From positions 1 through 64,000 of the forward strand of contig JASGVS010000010.1 in assembly GCA_030054835.1 (NCBI GenBank): a DNA stretch of 64,000 nucleotides, in the 5' to 3' direction. The notes below the pieces were generated by a model. It did no database searches. It was not told the DNA's origin and saw only the letters and a list, made by a program, of their open reading frames with translations. The translations under genes and the position numbers were made by a program. This DNA is from UBA3910 sp002391465. GTDB taxonomy: Bacteria > Bacillota > Limnochordia > Darwinibacteriales > Darwinibacteriaceae. Below are positions 24,586 through 33,749 of the stretch, piece by piece (within the stretch, counting starts at the first letter, position 1; each line of letters begins with the position of its first letter).

Positions 24586-24672
24586 GCTGTGCCTCCGTTC
24601 GTGTAATCTAGTATATTTACCTTTCGCAGAAAAGTACGAAATTCCTTGTGACTATAACAACTTTTTAACACT

Positions 24673-24690
24673 TTGTGAACGAATGCACAA
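24673..24690. promoter_or_regulatory. Rex-like redox operator upstream of pnt
   Basis: TTGTGA-N6-GCACAA at 24673-24690 differs by one base from the Rex half-site pattern TTGTGA-N6-TCACAA and sits in a larger perfect repeat (CTTTGTG ... CACAAAG). It lies about 90 bp upstream of pntAA. Rex senses NADH/NAD+, which fits a transhydrogenase operon. This is inference from the motif. Confidence 0.45.
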
Positions 24691-24696
24691 AGAAAA

Positions 24697-24740
24697 AAGA
24701 ACCTTACTGCCCTTTTTCGCAATAGGGCGGTAAGATTCTT
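24697..24740 (-). terminator. strong terminator after DAP dehydrogenase gene
   Basis: 17-nt arms (24697-24713 and 24724-24740) pair almost perfectly around a 10-nt loop and run into a T-rich tract on the minus strand. Confidence 0.85.
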
Positions 24741-24757
24741 TGGAATTCGGGATTCTG

Positions 24758-25660
24758 TTAAACTAAGCGTTTGATCAATTCACTGGGATGGCCGGGAAAA
24801 TAATCTAGTAACGGAATCTCCAGCAGCGTGTAAGCACCGGGCTGTTGTTTCACACTAGCCCTAGCCGCCGAGACCATTACTTGGGCAGTCAGGGCGGGAT
24901 TATTGATCCGCATTTCCCACTTGAGCAGCTGATTGGCCGCCTGGCCCGATGTGCCTTTGCGCTCAATTATTACACCGTGACCCACATCCTTCAACGCCTC
25001 CACCGAGCCCACTGGGTAGACGTGGGTTTCATCGCGGCTGAAGTAAGGATCCGCCTTGATCTGAGCAGCAATCTCGTCCTGCTCCGCACCCTCCGCCAAC
25101 TCCACATACACCATGCGGCGATGCACACCGGAGCCAGTGGGGATAGTCATGGACAGGGCATCCCTCACGCCTGGAATGGCTTTTGCAGCCACAGAATGGC
25201 CCAGACTCATCCCGGGACCGAAGTTGGTGAAGGTCAAACCCTTGGGTGCCATCAGTTCCATGAGCGCCCGCACCATGGAATCTGTGCCCGGATCCCAACC
25301 GGCTGAGATAACTGCCACTGCTCCAGAGCTCCTGGCTGCCTCAGCCAGTTTATCACGATGATTAAGCAGTTCCTCCCCGTGAATGTCGAAGGAGTCCACT
25401 GTGTTGATCCCCTGCTTAAGACACTCTACCGCATACTCACCCACCATGCGAGTGGGCAGACTGAGCACTGCCACATCTACGCTGTCCAATTCTGTTAGGC
25501 TCTGCACCACTGGTACGCCTACCAGTTCACTGGGGACCTCCTTTTGGGCAGAACGGACAACGCCTGCTAACTCTAGATCAGAAGCGGCCTTAATGGCCTC
25601 CACAGCCGCCCGGCCCACATTACCGTAGCCCACAACTGCAACTTTGATTTTCTTCTCCAT
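24758..25660 (-). CDS. ddh: meso-diaminopimelate D-dehydrogenase
   Basis: 300 residues from ATG at 25660, with GGTGA just ahead; the frame extends six codons to a TTG. The N-terminal Rossmann motif is VVGYGNVGRAA. Family hallmarks include the SFDIHGE-like segment, SAGWDPGTDS, FGPGMSLGHSVAAK and TGSGVHRRMVYVE. It aminates tetrahydrodipicolinate to meso-DAP with NADPH in one step, a shortcut in lysine and peptidoglycan synthesis. It is monocistronic, with a strong terminator. Confidence 0.93.
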   Translation of the reverse strand: MEKKIKVAVVGYGNVGRAAVEAIKAASDLELAGVVRSAQKEVPSELVGVPVVQSLTELDSVDVAVLSLPTRMVGEYAVECLKQGINTVDSFDIHGEELLNHRDKLAEAARSSGAVAVISAGWDPGTDSMVRALMELMAPKGLTFTNFGPGMSLGHSVAAKAIPGVRDALSMTIPTGSGVHRRMVYVELAEGAEQDEIAAQIKADPYFSRDETHVYPVGSVEALKDVGHGVIIERKGTSGQAANQLLKWEMRINNPALTAQVMVSAARASVKQQPGAYTLLEIPLLDYFPGHPSELIKRLV

Positions 25661-25718
25661 CTCTTCACCCGATTTCAACGGAACAGACTGTGCTGTCCCT
25701 TGGTTTCATATGCTGATC

Positions 25719-27602
25719 TTAATCTACTGCTCCAGCAGCCGCTGCCTCCAATGCAGCAGGTTCCTGTTCGTTAGTAACCAGCTGGAAGCGGGGCAAAAAC
25801 TGCTGAATGAACTTAACGGTAGCAGCCTGATCCCGCGGCATTATTTGCCCCGGAGCGCTATCGAACATAGTCAACACCTGCTCCAACAGCCCATCGTTTA
25901 GGGCAGTTGGCTTAGCCACGAAAATGCGTTCATGGGTTGTGGCAGTGACGCCCTCTTCCGCCGTGAGCAGTTCTTCAAACAGTTTCTCACCGGGGCGCAT
26001 ACCCACGATTTTAATGTCAATATCCCGGTAGGGCTCGTAGCCGGAAAGACAGATGAGCGTTCTGGCCAGATCCAAAATCCTGACGGGCTCACCCATATCT
26101 AACACAAACACTTCGCCGCCACCGGCTAAAGCGCCAGCCTGGATGATAAGCTGAACCGCTTCGGGAATGGTCATGAAATAGCGGATCATGTCCTTATGGG
26201 TTACAGTAACAGGGCCGCCAGCTAGGATCTGCTTGCGGAAAAGGGGAATCACGCTGCCCCTGCTGCCCAGAACGTTACCGAAACGAACCGCTGCGTAGTT
26301 GGTGGAACTGATGGTATCAAGGTGCTGGATTATCATTTCCGCAATACGTTTCGAAGCTCCCATCACACTTGTGGGGTTCACTGCCTTATCGGTGGAAACT
26401 AACACGAACCTGTCCGCCCCGTAGCGATGGGCGGCCCAGGCCACCGAGTATGTACCGTAAACGTTAGTCTTGATTGCCTCTTCCGGATTCGCTTCCATCA
26501 AGGGCACGTGCTTGTGGGCAGCGGCATGGAAGACCACGTTGGGCTGGTACTCGGCAAACACCTTGTCCACTGCACTTTGATCCCGAATATCCTTAACCAA
26601 CGGGATCACCTTCACATCACTACGCTCTGCTAGCTCCAGCTCAATATCGTACACGCTGTTTTCACAGTTGTCCATAATTAAAAGGAGCCTGGGCTTGAAA
26701 TCAACCACCTGTCGGCAGAGCTCTGAACCAATTGAGCCACCGCCGCCCGTAACCAAGACAACCCTGTCAGTCAGATAGGCGCTGATGCCTTCCAGGTCTG
26801 CCTTGACGGGATCCCGGCCTAAAAGGTCCTGCAGCTCAATCTCCCGGATATTCTGCACTGTCACATTACCATCGATCAGGTCATACACACCGGGCAGGAT
26901 TTTTATCTTCTTACCGGTAGGTTGGCTCAACTCCACAATCCGGCGGATTGTCTTCCGGTCAACCGACGGCATGGAGATTACTATCTCATCCACCTGGTGC
27001 GTTTCCACAAGGGTCGAGATCTGTTCTGTACCGCCTAAAACAGGATAGCCAAAGACATGTTTGTTCTGCTTAACCGGATCATCGTCCACAAAGCCCACTA
27101 CCCGAAAATCGTTGGCGTAGTGGTTGCGAAACTCCCGGGCAACCAAGACCCCGCCATCGCCTGCACCAACAATTAAGACCCGCTTGGCAGGCTCGCCGTT
27201 GGGCAGACTGGTCGGGCGAGAATAGAAAACGCGCCAGGCAAAGCGAGTGCCGCCAAAAAAGAAAATCTGCAGACACCACACTAGGGCAAGCAGGCCCCTG
27301 GGTGGCAGTAAGTCAAAGGCTAGGCGGAGAATGAGTACGTTTGCTATACAACCCACGGTCGCAGAACTAACGATAGCAACAACCTCGTCGATGGATGCGT
27401 AGCGCCAAGCCCGTCTGTAAAGACCGAAAAAATAATTGCTCAAAAGCCAGACAGCGGTGATGGGAATCATGATGGCCCAGTACCGGGCCCAGTCGGAAAT
27501 CAGGAACGCCTCAAAATACATGAAAAGGGAAATGATAACTGCGGCGTTCGCAAGCAGCGCATCGAAAAAAAGAACAAGGCCTTGTTTTCCTAATCGATAC
27601 AT
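25719..27602 (-). CDS. membrane NDP-sugar 4,6-dehydratase (PglF/WbpM/CapD family)
   Basis: 627 residues from ATG at 27602, with GGAGG at 8 nt. There are four N-terminal membrane helices (about 10-125), then a first Rossmann domain (VLIVGAGDGGVLV), then an SDR domain (VLVTGGGGSIGSELCRQ). Catalytic residues follow the family variant in which Met replaces the usual Tyr (STDKAVNPTSVMGASKR). Such enzymes convert UDP-GlcNAc to a 4-keto-6-deoxy sugar for surface glycans or flagellin glycosylation. The acceptor pathway is not in the window. Confidence 0.9.
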   Translation of the reverse strand: MYRLGKQGLVLFFDALLANAAVIISLFMYFEAFLISDWARYWAIMIPITAVWLLSNYFFGLYRRAWRYASIDEVVAIVSSATVGCIANVLILRLAFDLLPPRGLLALVWCLQIFFFGGTRFAWRVFYSRPTSLPNGEPAKRVLIVGAGDGGVLVAREFRNHYANDFRVVGFVDDDPVKQNKHVFGYPVLGGTEQISTLVETHQVDEIVISMPSVDRKTIRRIVELSQPTGKKIKILPGVYDLIDGNVTVQNIREIELQDLLGRDPVKADLEGISAYLTDRVVLVTGGGGSIGSELCRQVVDFKPRLLLIMDNCENSVYDIELELAERSDVKVIPLVKDIRDQSAVDKVFAEYQPNVVFHAAAHKHVPLMEANPEEAIKTNVYGTYSVAWAAHRYGADRFVLVSTDKAVNPTSVMGASKRIAEMIIQHLDTISSTNYAAVRFGNVLGSRGSVIPLFRKQILAGGPVTVTHKDMIRYFMTIPEAVQLIIQAGALAGGGEVFVLDMGEPVRILDLARTLICLSGYEPYRDIDIKIVGMRPGEKLFEELLTAEEGVTATTHERIFVAKPTALNDGLLEQVLTMFDSAPGQIMPRDQAATVKFIQQFLPRFQLVTNEQEPAALEAAAAGAVD

Positions 27603-27677
27603 GACGATACCTCCATCGTTCATTCACTTCATGTAGATAATTCTAGATAATTTCAAAAATCCCTGTCGTTGGTGTGG

Positions 27678-29006
27678 TCAAACCTTGCAGCTATCCGTGC
27701 GGGGATCGTGCCAGATCACCAAACCAAACTCGGTGTTTTCCCTTTCGCGCTGGTAGTGACTCTCCCCTTCTTTCAAGCATTGGGGGCACACGTGCCAGGG
27801 AATAAGCACTGCCGCACTGGGAGTGGGATGCACGTTGGAAACGGTGTAAATCACTCGCCAGCCTGCACAGCTGGGGCAGAGGCGAATGTACTCTTGCTGC
27901 TGCTCGTAAATGTTGTCCGTATCGTAGTGGATATGCCTCCTGCGCTCAAAGAAATCTTGCCTACCGAAGATTTCCTCCAGATCAGCCTCGCTGCGTCTTT
28001 CCCATAAAGACAACACCTCTGCACAGATCTGGGCTACCTGGGCTGTCAGGGAAGCACTTTGGCTCACTGTCTGCCGCTGCCAAGTGGGCTCTTGCACTTT
28101 AGAGTAATCAAGACCTGCCAGGGCCAACAGCAGCCCCAAGTTCACATAGGGCAGGGCGCTTTCGATGGAATAGCCCCCCTCCAGCACCACAATGTCCGGT
28201 GCCAACAGCTCTGTTAAGCGGGCGTAACCCTGGGCACTGAAGTTCATGTTGGTTAAGGGATCGGAATAGTGGTTGTCCTGACCCGCGGCGTTAACGATGT
28301 AATCGGGCTGCCAATCCTGCAAAATGGGCAGCACCACTCTCTCCATGGCCATGAGCATCCCCTCATCGCCTGTGCCAGGGGGTAGGGGAATATTCACTGT
28401 TTGACCATAGGCTGCGGGGCCGCCCCGTTCTGACAGGAAGCCGGTACCAGGATAAAGGGTTCTGCCGTCTTGGTGCAGGGAAATATGGAGCACCCCGGGG
28501 TCGTTGTAGAAAATATCCTGGGTGCCGTCGCCGTGGTGGGCGTCCGTATCCACTATGGCCACCTTTAAATCGGGTCCCAAGCGGTGGCGGAGATGATCCA
28601 CCATGATCGCTTCATTGTTTATGGTGCAGAAACCTCTACTCCCGTGGACAACTCGGTTAGCATGGTGGCCCGGCGGTCTAAGCAGGGCAAAGGAACGGCC
28701 AACTAAGCCATCAACAACCAAATCCGCCGCCAAAATGGTTCCGCCAGCCGCAATGCGGTGGGACTCGGTTACGTGTTTTGCCAGACTGGGTACGAAAATA
28801 TGTGTGCGGAGAATCTCTTCATCTTCCGCTAAGCGCGGCCTAAACTCCTTAATGGCCGGATGGTCAAAGAGGCCTTCCTCTTGAATCTGATCCCGTGTGT
28901 AAAGTAGGCGTTCCTGCCGTTCCGGATGGGTAGGTGAAATTGCCCAGTCAAAGGCAGGGAAAAAGACCAGCCCCACGCTGGGTTTGTTCTCAGCCATTGC
29001 CTCCAC
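27678..29006 (-). CDS. histone deacetylase-family hydrolase with C-terminal zinc ribbon
   Basis: 442 residues. The arginase/deacetylase fold shows PPGHH (111-115) and DTDAHHGDGT (153-162) with zinc ligands Asp155 and His157. Bacterial members deacetylate small molecules or proteins (AcuC, polyamine deacetylases). An extra tail of about 90 residues carries CPSC (377-380) and CPQC (407-410), probably a zinc ribbon, which is not part of the usual enzyme. GTG at 29006 has GGAGG at 7 nt and overlaps the upstream gene by 17 bp. Confidence 0.87.
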   Translation of the reverse strand: MEAMAENKPSVGLVFFPAFDWAISPTHPERQERLLYTRDQIQEEGLFDHPAIKEFRPRLAEDEEILRTHIFVPSLAKHVTESHRIAAGGTILAADLVVDGLVGRSFALLRPPGHHANRVVHGSRGFCTINNEAIMVDHLRHRLGPDLKVAIVDTDAHHGDGTQDIFYNDPGVLHISLHQDGRTLYPGTGFLSERGGPAAYGQTVNIPLPPGTGDEGMLMAMERVVLPILQDWQPDYIVNAAGQDNHYSDPLTNMNFSAQGYARLTELLAPDIVVLEGGYSIESALPYVNLGLLLALAGLDYSKVQEPTWQRQTVSQSASLTAQVAQICAEVLSLWERRSEADLEEIFGRQDFFERRRHIHYDTDNIYEQQQEYIRLCPSCAGWRVIYTVSNVHPTPSAAVLIPWHVCPQCLKEGESHYQRERENTEFGLVIWHDPRTDSCKV

Positions 29007-30678
29007 CCCTTATCCTCCGTACTCCCGGCCGCAGCTGGGTGCGGATCATATGGATCCTCCCTACAGTGCGAAAACCCCTAACCAGGGGGAAACTTTCCTC
29101 TTCCACTATGTAAACTTCCTGCTCGGAGGAATAACCTGCCTGGACTGCGAGTTCTCTCAGTTTTTCCTCAGCCATTTGTCTTGCCTGATGGAGATCAAAC
29201 GATATGGGACTTGCGAGTTTCTCCCTGACACCCAGCTCCGGAATTGTGACAATGCCCAGTTCGGTGTCGGCGTGGAGGGTCAAGCTAAGGGTTGTCCGAG
29301 CAGCGGCTGCACCTACCGCATTGGCACCTGCCGCGAAGGGCACAATCTCCCACTCCAATCCAAGTATCCCTCCCAACCTCGGAATGAACACTTCGGCAGG
29401 CGCACCAAGGCCCACCACCGCTTCCGGCCGTACCTTAGGCGGCATTAAGATCTCTGACACAGTGTACAGCGGCACGTTCTCCAGCCCTGAATAGAGATCT
29501 TCAATCGCTTCAGCAAGCTGGGCTGTAAAAGCGTCTATCACCTTTTGGGCAAGTTCCTGCCAGGTGAGGCCCAGCCCCTCTGCCCAGATGTGCCAGGCGT
29601 TTACCGCCCGCTCCTTCTCCCCGATTTCCGCCATACCTAGAGCCACTGCCGCATCGGTTGGCGTCAGCTTTTCACCGCCCAAGCACACGGGGGTACCAGC
29701 TCGCTGCGGGCCAATGTGGAACGTTCCCCTTTCCCGATCGTAGTTGAGTTCGCTGTCACCGCCCAGACCCACTGAGCGGGTGAGTAGGGCGGGCACTAAT
29801 GTTTTGTTACCGGCGATGGTTGCCCCATCCCTGGCAAAGAGCACTTTCCCCTCCACAACGGCAGCCAAGTCCGTTGTGGTGCCGCCGATATCAACAATAA
29901 CGTAATTGGGTTTGGCGCAGCTGGTTAAGGCCTGTACACCCATAATGCTGGCAGCGGGCCCCGAGAGTATGGTTTCAACGGGCCGCTCCTCTGAGTCGGC
30001 CAAAGTCATGGTGCCCCCATCCGCCTTGAGAATCACAATCTCCTCCAGCGGCACAGGCAGCTGCTCCCGCAGCCTCCGCCACATGACAGTAAATTCCAGC
30101 TGCTGTTTGGCCACGCTGGAATTTAAGTAGGCGGTTACGATACGTCTAGGGAAATTGGCCCGGCCTGCCAAACGGTGGCCACAGCTGATAACACCCGAAA
30201 ACCACTGGGACAGTGCTGTTGCAACCTGCTGCTCGTGGCTGGGGTTGCGGTGAGAAAATTTGCCTACCACGGCGAGAGCTCTACAGTCTTTGGGAATTCT
30301 CGCCTTGAGTTCCTCAATCTCGCCGGCATCCAGCGGGCTTACCTCCCGCCCCCGGTGATCGATGTAACCGTCCAGCTCAATGAGGGGAAAGGGAAACTGG
30401 TAACTGGCCAAATTAACCCCGGGTCCGGGAATGGCCACCACCACGGTGGGTACGCCCTTCCCCTCCACAATCAAGTTGGTGGAAAGGGTGGTGGATAAAT
30501 GGAGCCGGAGCGGCTCTTGACCTTGGCAGTGCCTTAGCACCTCCTCCAAGGCGGTACTGGTGCTGGCAAAGAGGTCAGCGTGCCTAGTTGGCGTTTTGGC
30601 CATAGCCACAACCTCATCGCCTTTGATTAAGGCCGCATCCGTATTGGTTCCCCCCACATCGATGCCGATGATGTACAA
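28990..30678 (-). CDS. hydantoinase/oxoprolinase-family protein (HyuA-like)
   Basis: 562 residues with the N-terminal GIDVGGTNTDAAL phosphate-binding loop and the internal VIVDIGGTTTDLA loop of the ASKHA-like hydantoinase A fold. It contains the HyuA core but is shorter than full 5-oxoprolinases, and no HyuB partner is nearby. It may hydrolyse a cyclic amide or act as an ATP-dependent carboxylase-like enzyme; the substrate is unknown. TTG at 30678 has GGAG at 7 nt. It lies 4 nt from the upstream membrane-anchored gene and overlaps the deacetylase gene. Confidence 0.85.
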   Translation of the reverse strand: MYIIGIDVGGTNTDAALIKGDEVVAMAKTPTRHADLFASTSTALEEVLRHCQGQEPLRLHLSTTLSTNLIVEGKGVPTVVVAIPGPGVNLASYQFPFPLIELDGYIDHRGREVSPLDAGEIEELKARIPKDCRALAVVGKFSHRNPSHEQQVATALSQWFSGVISCGHRLAGRANFPRRIVTAYLNSSVAKQQLEFTVMWRRLREQLPVPLEEIVILKADGGTMTLADSEERPVETILSGPAASIMGVQALTSCAKPNYVIVDIGGTTTDLAAVVEGKVLFARDGATIAGNKTLVPALLTRSVGLGGDSELNYDRERGTFHIGPQRAGTPVCLGGEKLTPTDAAVALGMAEIGEKERAVNAWHIWAEGLGLTWQELAQKVIDAFTAQLAEAIEDLYSGLENVPLYTVSEILMPPKVRPEAVVGLGAPAEVFIPRLGGILGLEWEIVPFAAGANAVGAAAARTTLSLTLHADTELGIVTIPELGVREKLASPISFDLHQARQMAEEKLRELAVQAGYSSEQEVYIVEEESFPLVRGFRTVGRIHMIRTQLRPGVRRIRGGGNG

Positions 30679-30681
30679 AGC

Positions 30682-31416
30682 CTATCTCCTCTCATACACG
30701 TTGGATGTTACACCCTCTAGTTGCGAAACAACAGAGTAGGTGTCTCCCTCCGCAGTAAACAGGGTTTCCCGTTTGATCAGGCCCATGTTTTGGGCGTAGT
30801 ATTCGTACGTAACGGACTCTTCCCCCGGGACAGGTTCAGCTAAGGGAGTGCTCTTTACCACAACAACCCCATGGAAAGTGCCCATGGGCACCGTCAGAAC
30901 TTCATCCACCCCAGCGATTTCCCGTCTGTACAGGGCGTCTTCCCAGCTGTTCCCAATCTCAAGCGGTGTCTGCAGGAGGATCAGATTCTCCAGCCGACCC
31001 GGTCCCGCCTCCTGCTGGGGAAAGTCGTCCAGCAAGCTGTCACGGCTGTAAAACTCCTCCCTGGACCAGAGCACTTTAAGCTGGGAATCGCTCACCTCAT
31101 ACACCCTGGCCAGGTTAGTGCCGCTCAGGTCCTCCACCTGAAGCAGACCACCGCTGGCATAGGTGATGCGGCGGGTGAAGGCGGCAAACTCCATCCCTTC
31201 CCCAGCGTAATGATAGGTTAAGCCCAAAAATGCGGGAAAATAGGAGCTCACATCCTTTACCATCACTTCTACCTGCTGTTCAGGGGCACCGGAGACGTCC
31301 ACCGGTTCCCTCACCCTATCCGGCCCTGAGCGCGTCAGAATCCGTACCGCGCCTAAGGCTAGCAGAACAATCAGGAGGACCAACAGAGGAGTCTTCCACC
31401 GCCCGTTACTATTCAT
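30682..31416 (-). CDS. membrane-anchored protein of unknown function
   Basis: 244 residues with a single N-terminal membrane helix (about 8-26) and an extracytoplasmic beta-rich domain. I do not recognise the family. A repeated theme is strands such as YHYAGEGMEFAAF, LQVEDLSGTNLARVYEV and YEYYAQNMGLIKRE, as in secreted proteins that monitor or bind extracellular ligands. It lies 10 nt after the MATE gene and 4 nt before the hydantoinase-like gene, so these are likely cotranscribed. Confidence 0.7.
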   Translation of the reverse strand: MNSNGRWKTPLLVLLIVLLALGAVRILTRSGPDRVREPVDVSGAPEQQVEVMVKDVSSYFPAFLGLTYHYAGEGMEFAAFTRRITYASGGLLQVEDLSGTNLARVYEVSDSQLKVLWSREEFYSRDSLLDDFPQQEAGPGRLENLILLQTPLEIGNSWEDALYRREIAGVDEVLTVPMGTFHGVVVVKSTPLAEPVPGEESVTYEYYAQNMGLIKRETLFTAEGDTYSVVSQLEGVTSNVYERR

Positions 31417-31426
31417 ACCTAATCCC

Positions 31427-32905
31427 TCACTTTATTCTCCTTTTCTTCCACTGTCCGGAGTTGTACCGCAGCAGGACCAAGAGGGAGCGGAGCAGCTGGT
31501 CAGCGGAAATGGCCAACCAAGCACCGTCCAGACCCAAATTGAAGAAGTTGATAGCCGCATAGGCAAAGCCGGGCCGCACAAGAAGCACGGTGAGGAAGAT
31601 GATTACTGCTGTTGCCCTCGTATCTCCAGCACCCCGCAGGGCACCGGTTAGGATAAACTGGGACGACTGGAAGGGTACAATAAACGCGATCAGCCTCAAG
31701 ATGCGGGCACCCTGGTCAATGATGTGGGGATCGTCTGTGTACAAGCCCACAATCTGCCTGCCCAAGAAGAAGAACGTTACAGATAACACAATAGATGTGA
31801 GCATCCCCAAGCGCCGGGTATGGTTGGCGTAGCTCTCCGCCATATCCCCCCTGCGCTTACCCAAACTTTGGCCCACCAGCGAAGTGGCCGAAACGGCAAA
31901 GGCCTGTCCTGTCATGAAAGTCATGGCCTGGATGTTCATGGCCACCTGATGGGTAGCGTAGGCCAGCGTGCCGAGGCTGGCCACCGTTTTCACGAAGATA
32001 ATATTCCCGGTCCGCATAATCAACTGCTCGAACATGGCGGGAATACCGATGTCTAAAATGTTGCGCAGGTGATTCTTTTTCGGTTTGAATCCCTTGCGCG
32101 GCTGCAGGTGGAGATAGTGATTGCCCCGCAGCACAACGATGAGAGCTATCGCAAACGCCACAAACTGTCCGATGATGGTAGCCAGCGATGCACCGGCAAC
32201 CTCCATGCGGGGAAAGCCAAAGTGGCCGTGAATGAGTACGTAGTTCATCACAACGTTTACAAAGTTGGCGATTAAGTTATAAATCATTGCGATCCTGGTG
32301 TGGCCCACACCCCGCAGCGTAGCGGTGAGGGTGGACGTTAGGGCCATGGGTACAAAGCCTAGGAACTGGATCTTAAGATACGTCGTTCCCCCTATTAACG
32401 TCTGTTCCTCGGCGGCTCCCATAAACCGCACCAAATCTTCCGAGAAGATGTAGCCTACAACCGAAGCAATAGAAGATAAAATGAAAGATAATAGCAACGC
32501 CTGCCGCAGAATCTCATTCGCTTTCTCCGGTTCACCTGCACCCCTATAGCGGGCCACCAAGGCGGTAGCACCTACGTTCATGGCAATAAACATGGTCATT
32601 AACAAAAATTTGGGCTGGGTGGTCAGGCCAACGGAAGCAATTGCCCAAGGCCCAAGGCCGCCCACCATCATCAGGTCCACCATGGACGTGAGCTGTGTAA
32701 GTGTCAGCTCCACTAGGGAGGGCCAGGCAATGCGCACCACGTCGGAATAGAGCATGCGGGAGGTAATGCCCTTGGGTAGCCGCTTGCTCACCCGTTCAAC
32801 GGTGGTACTCTCATCACCGAACTCCACAGAATCGAGGGCAATCCGATTTACCCCGCGAACCTGTTCCTCCTCCTGAAGCTGTTTGTCAAGGTTTTCTGCT
32901 GTCAA
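31427..32905 (-). CDS. MATE-family efflux transporter
   Basis: 492 residues with about twelve helices and the internal two-fold MatE repeat (for example RIAWPSLVELTLTQL in the first half and IGIPAMFEQLIMRTG in the second). MATE proteins export drugs or metabolites in exchange for Na+ or H+. An N-terminal cytoplasmic extension of about 55 residues precedes helix 1. TTG at 32905 has AGGA at 5 nt; a downstream ATG at codon 51 is possible. Confidence 0.9.
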   Translation of the reverse strand: MTAENLDKQLQEEEQVRGVNRIALDSVEFGDESTTVERVSKRLPKGITSRMLYSDVVRIAWPSLVELTLTQLTSMVDLMMVGGLGPWAIASVGLTTQPKFLLMTMFIAMNVGATALVARYRGAGEPEKANEILRQALLLSFILSSIASVVGYIFSEDLVRFMGAAEEQTLIGGTTYLKIQFLGFVPMALTSTLTATLRGVGHTRIAMIYNLIANFVNVVMNYVLIHGHFGFPRMEVAGASLATIIGQFVAFAIALIVVLRGNHYLHLQPRKGFKPKKNHLRNILDIGIPAMFEQLIMRTGNIIFVKTVASLGTLAYATHQVAMNIQAMTFMTGQAFAVSATSLVGQSLGKRRGDMAESYANHTRRLGMLTSIVLSVTFFFLGRQIVGLYTDDPHIIDQGARILRLIAFIVPFQSSQFILTGALRGAGDTRATAVIIFLTVLLVRPGFAYAAINFFNLGLDGAWLAISADQLLRSLLVLLRYNSGQWKKRRIK

Positions 32906-32983
32906 TTAAATCCTATCCTTTACTCCTGAAATCTTTACTACCCTACTTACTTCCCCATTGCTCCGCCAGTTCCTTCCCCGCAG

Positions 32984-33014
32984 GCGAATAGGAGTTCGCC
33001 CCGGGGGCATTCTA
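32984..33014 (+). promoter_or_regulatory. sigma-G-type forespore promoter of the SASP gene
   Basis: GAATA at 32986-32990 (in GCGAATA), a 17-bp spacer and CATTCTA at 33008-33014. This is close to the Bacillus sigma-G pattern TGAATA-N17/18-CATACTA and lies 20 bp before the SASP start. Confidence 0.65.
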
Positions 33015-33033
33015 ACAGGGGAGTGATGACCAC

Positions 33034-33216
33034 ATGCCACGTCGTCGAGGAGTAATGTCAGAACGTCTGAAGTACGAACTCGCCGATGAACTCGGCTTTC
33101 TCCACAAGGTGAAAGACGGGGACTGGGGTAATATCACCACCCGGGAAGCCGGGTCCATGGTACGGGCCGCCATTAAGCGGGCCGAAGAGGCAATGGCTAA
33201 ACAGGGACCCGGTTAA
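33034..33216 (+). CDS. small acid-soluble spore protein, alpha/beta type
   Basis: 60 residues matching the alpha/beta SASP family: LKYELADELGF, near the germination-protease cleavage region, and DWGNITTREAGSMVRAAIKRAEEAM, the DNA-binding helices. It coats and protects spore DNA from UV and heat and is degraded on germination. ATG at 33034 has GGGGAG upstream; an internal ATG at codon 8 has too short a spacing. It is a strong marker of endospore formation. Confidence 0.9.
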   Translation: MPRRRGVMSERLKYELADELGFLHKVKDGDWGNITTREAGSMVRAAIKRAEEAMAKQGPG

Positions 33217-33220
33217 GAAA

Positions 33221-33241
33221 AGAGGGGGTTTTACCCCCTCT
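33221..33241. terminator. bidirectional terminator between SASP and lipoprotein genes
   Basis: AGAGGGGGT (33221-33229) pairs with ACCCCCTCT (33233-33241) around a 3-nt loop, between two convergent genes; on the minus strand a TTTTCTT tract follows. Confidence 0.75.
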
Positions 33242-33245
33242 ATCC

Positions 33246-33629
33246 CTATTTAGATGTGTAACGGAAATAAACGCCGGTCCGCGGGCCTATCCAGTTATGG
33301 GTCACTTTCAAGTTTACCGTACCCCGGGGCACGCCGCTGATGTAGAAGTAACCTTGATGATCGGTGACGATCCTCTTGCCCGTTTCTAACACCATAACCT
33401 GAGCCTCCTTCAAGGGCAGGTAATACTTATCCCTATTAGGACGTCTGGTAATTGTGATGTGGTTGGTACGGTAGTCATAGGAAACATAGCCTTCCACATA
33501 ATGGCGGTACTGGGGCGATGGCTGAGGTTCAATCACAACCGGCATATCAAGCCGGAGAAATACATACCCATCGCAGCCTGTTAGAACTAAGGCCATAAGA
33601 AGTAACGGCACAACCAAAAGCTTTCGCAT
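33246..33629 (-). CDS. lipoprotein with carboxypeptidase-regulatory-like beta-sandwich
   Basis: 127 residues from ATG at 33629, with AGGGGG upstream. The signal peptide MRKLLVVPLLLMALVLTGC ends in a lipobox whose Cys would be lipidated at the outer face of the membrane. The mature part resembles a carboxypeptidase-D regulatory-like fold (VEGYVSYD, then LPLKEAQVMVLETGKR, then TDHQGYFYISGVPRGTVNLKV), a domain used for surface binding. The role is unknown. It is divergent from msrB. Confidence 0.8.
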   Translation of the reverse strand: MRKLLVVPLLLMALVLTGCDGYVFLRLDMPVVIEPQPSPQYRHYVEGYVSYDYRTNHITITRRPNRDKYYLPLKEAQVMVLETGKRIVTDHQGYFYISGVPRGTVNLKVTHNWIGPRTGVYFRYTSK

Positions 33630-33749
33630 GCTCTCTTCCCCCTCTCGTAATAAACTTCGTTTCTCTCCGCTCAATTTTTGCCGCTCCCTTGGCAGGAAAA
33701 ACCTTTTTTGGTATGTTTAGGGCAGAAAAGAAAAGAAAGGGTGCCATGG

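Noticed and set aside
24646..24660. Second Rex-type site (TTGT ... ACAA) nearer pntAA
   Set aside because: The half-sites are too close (15 bp overall) for the usual Rex pattern.
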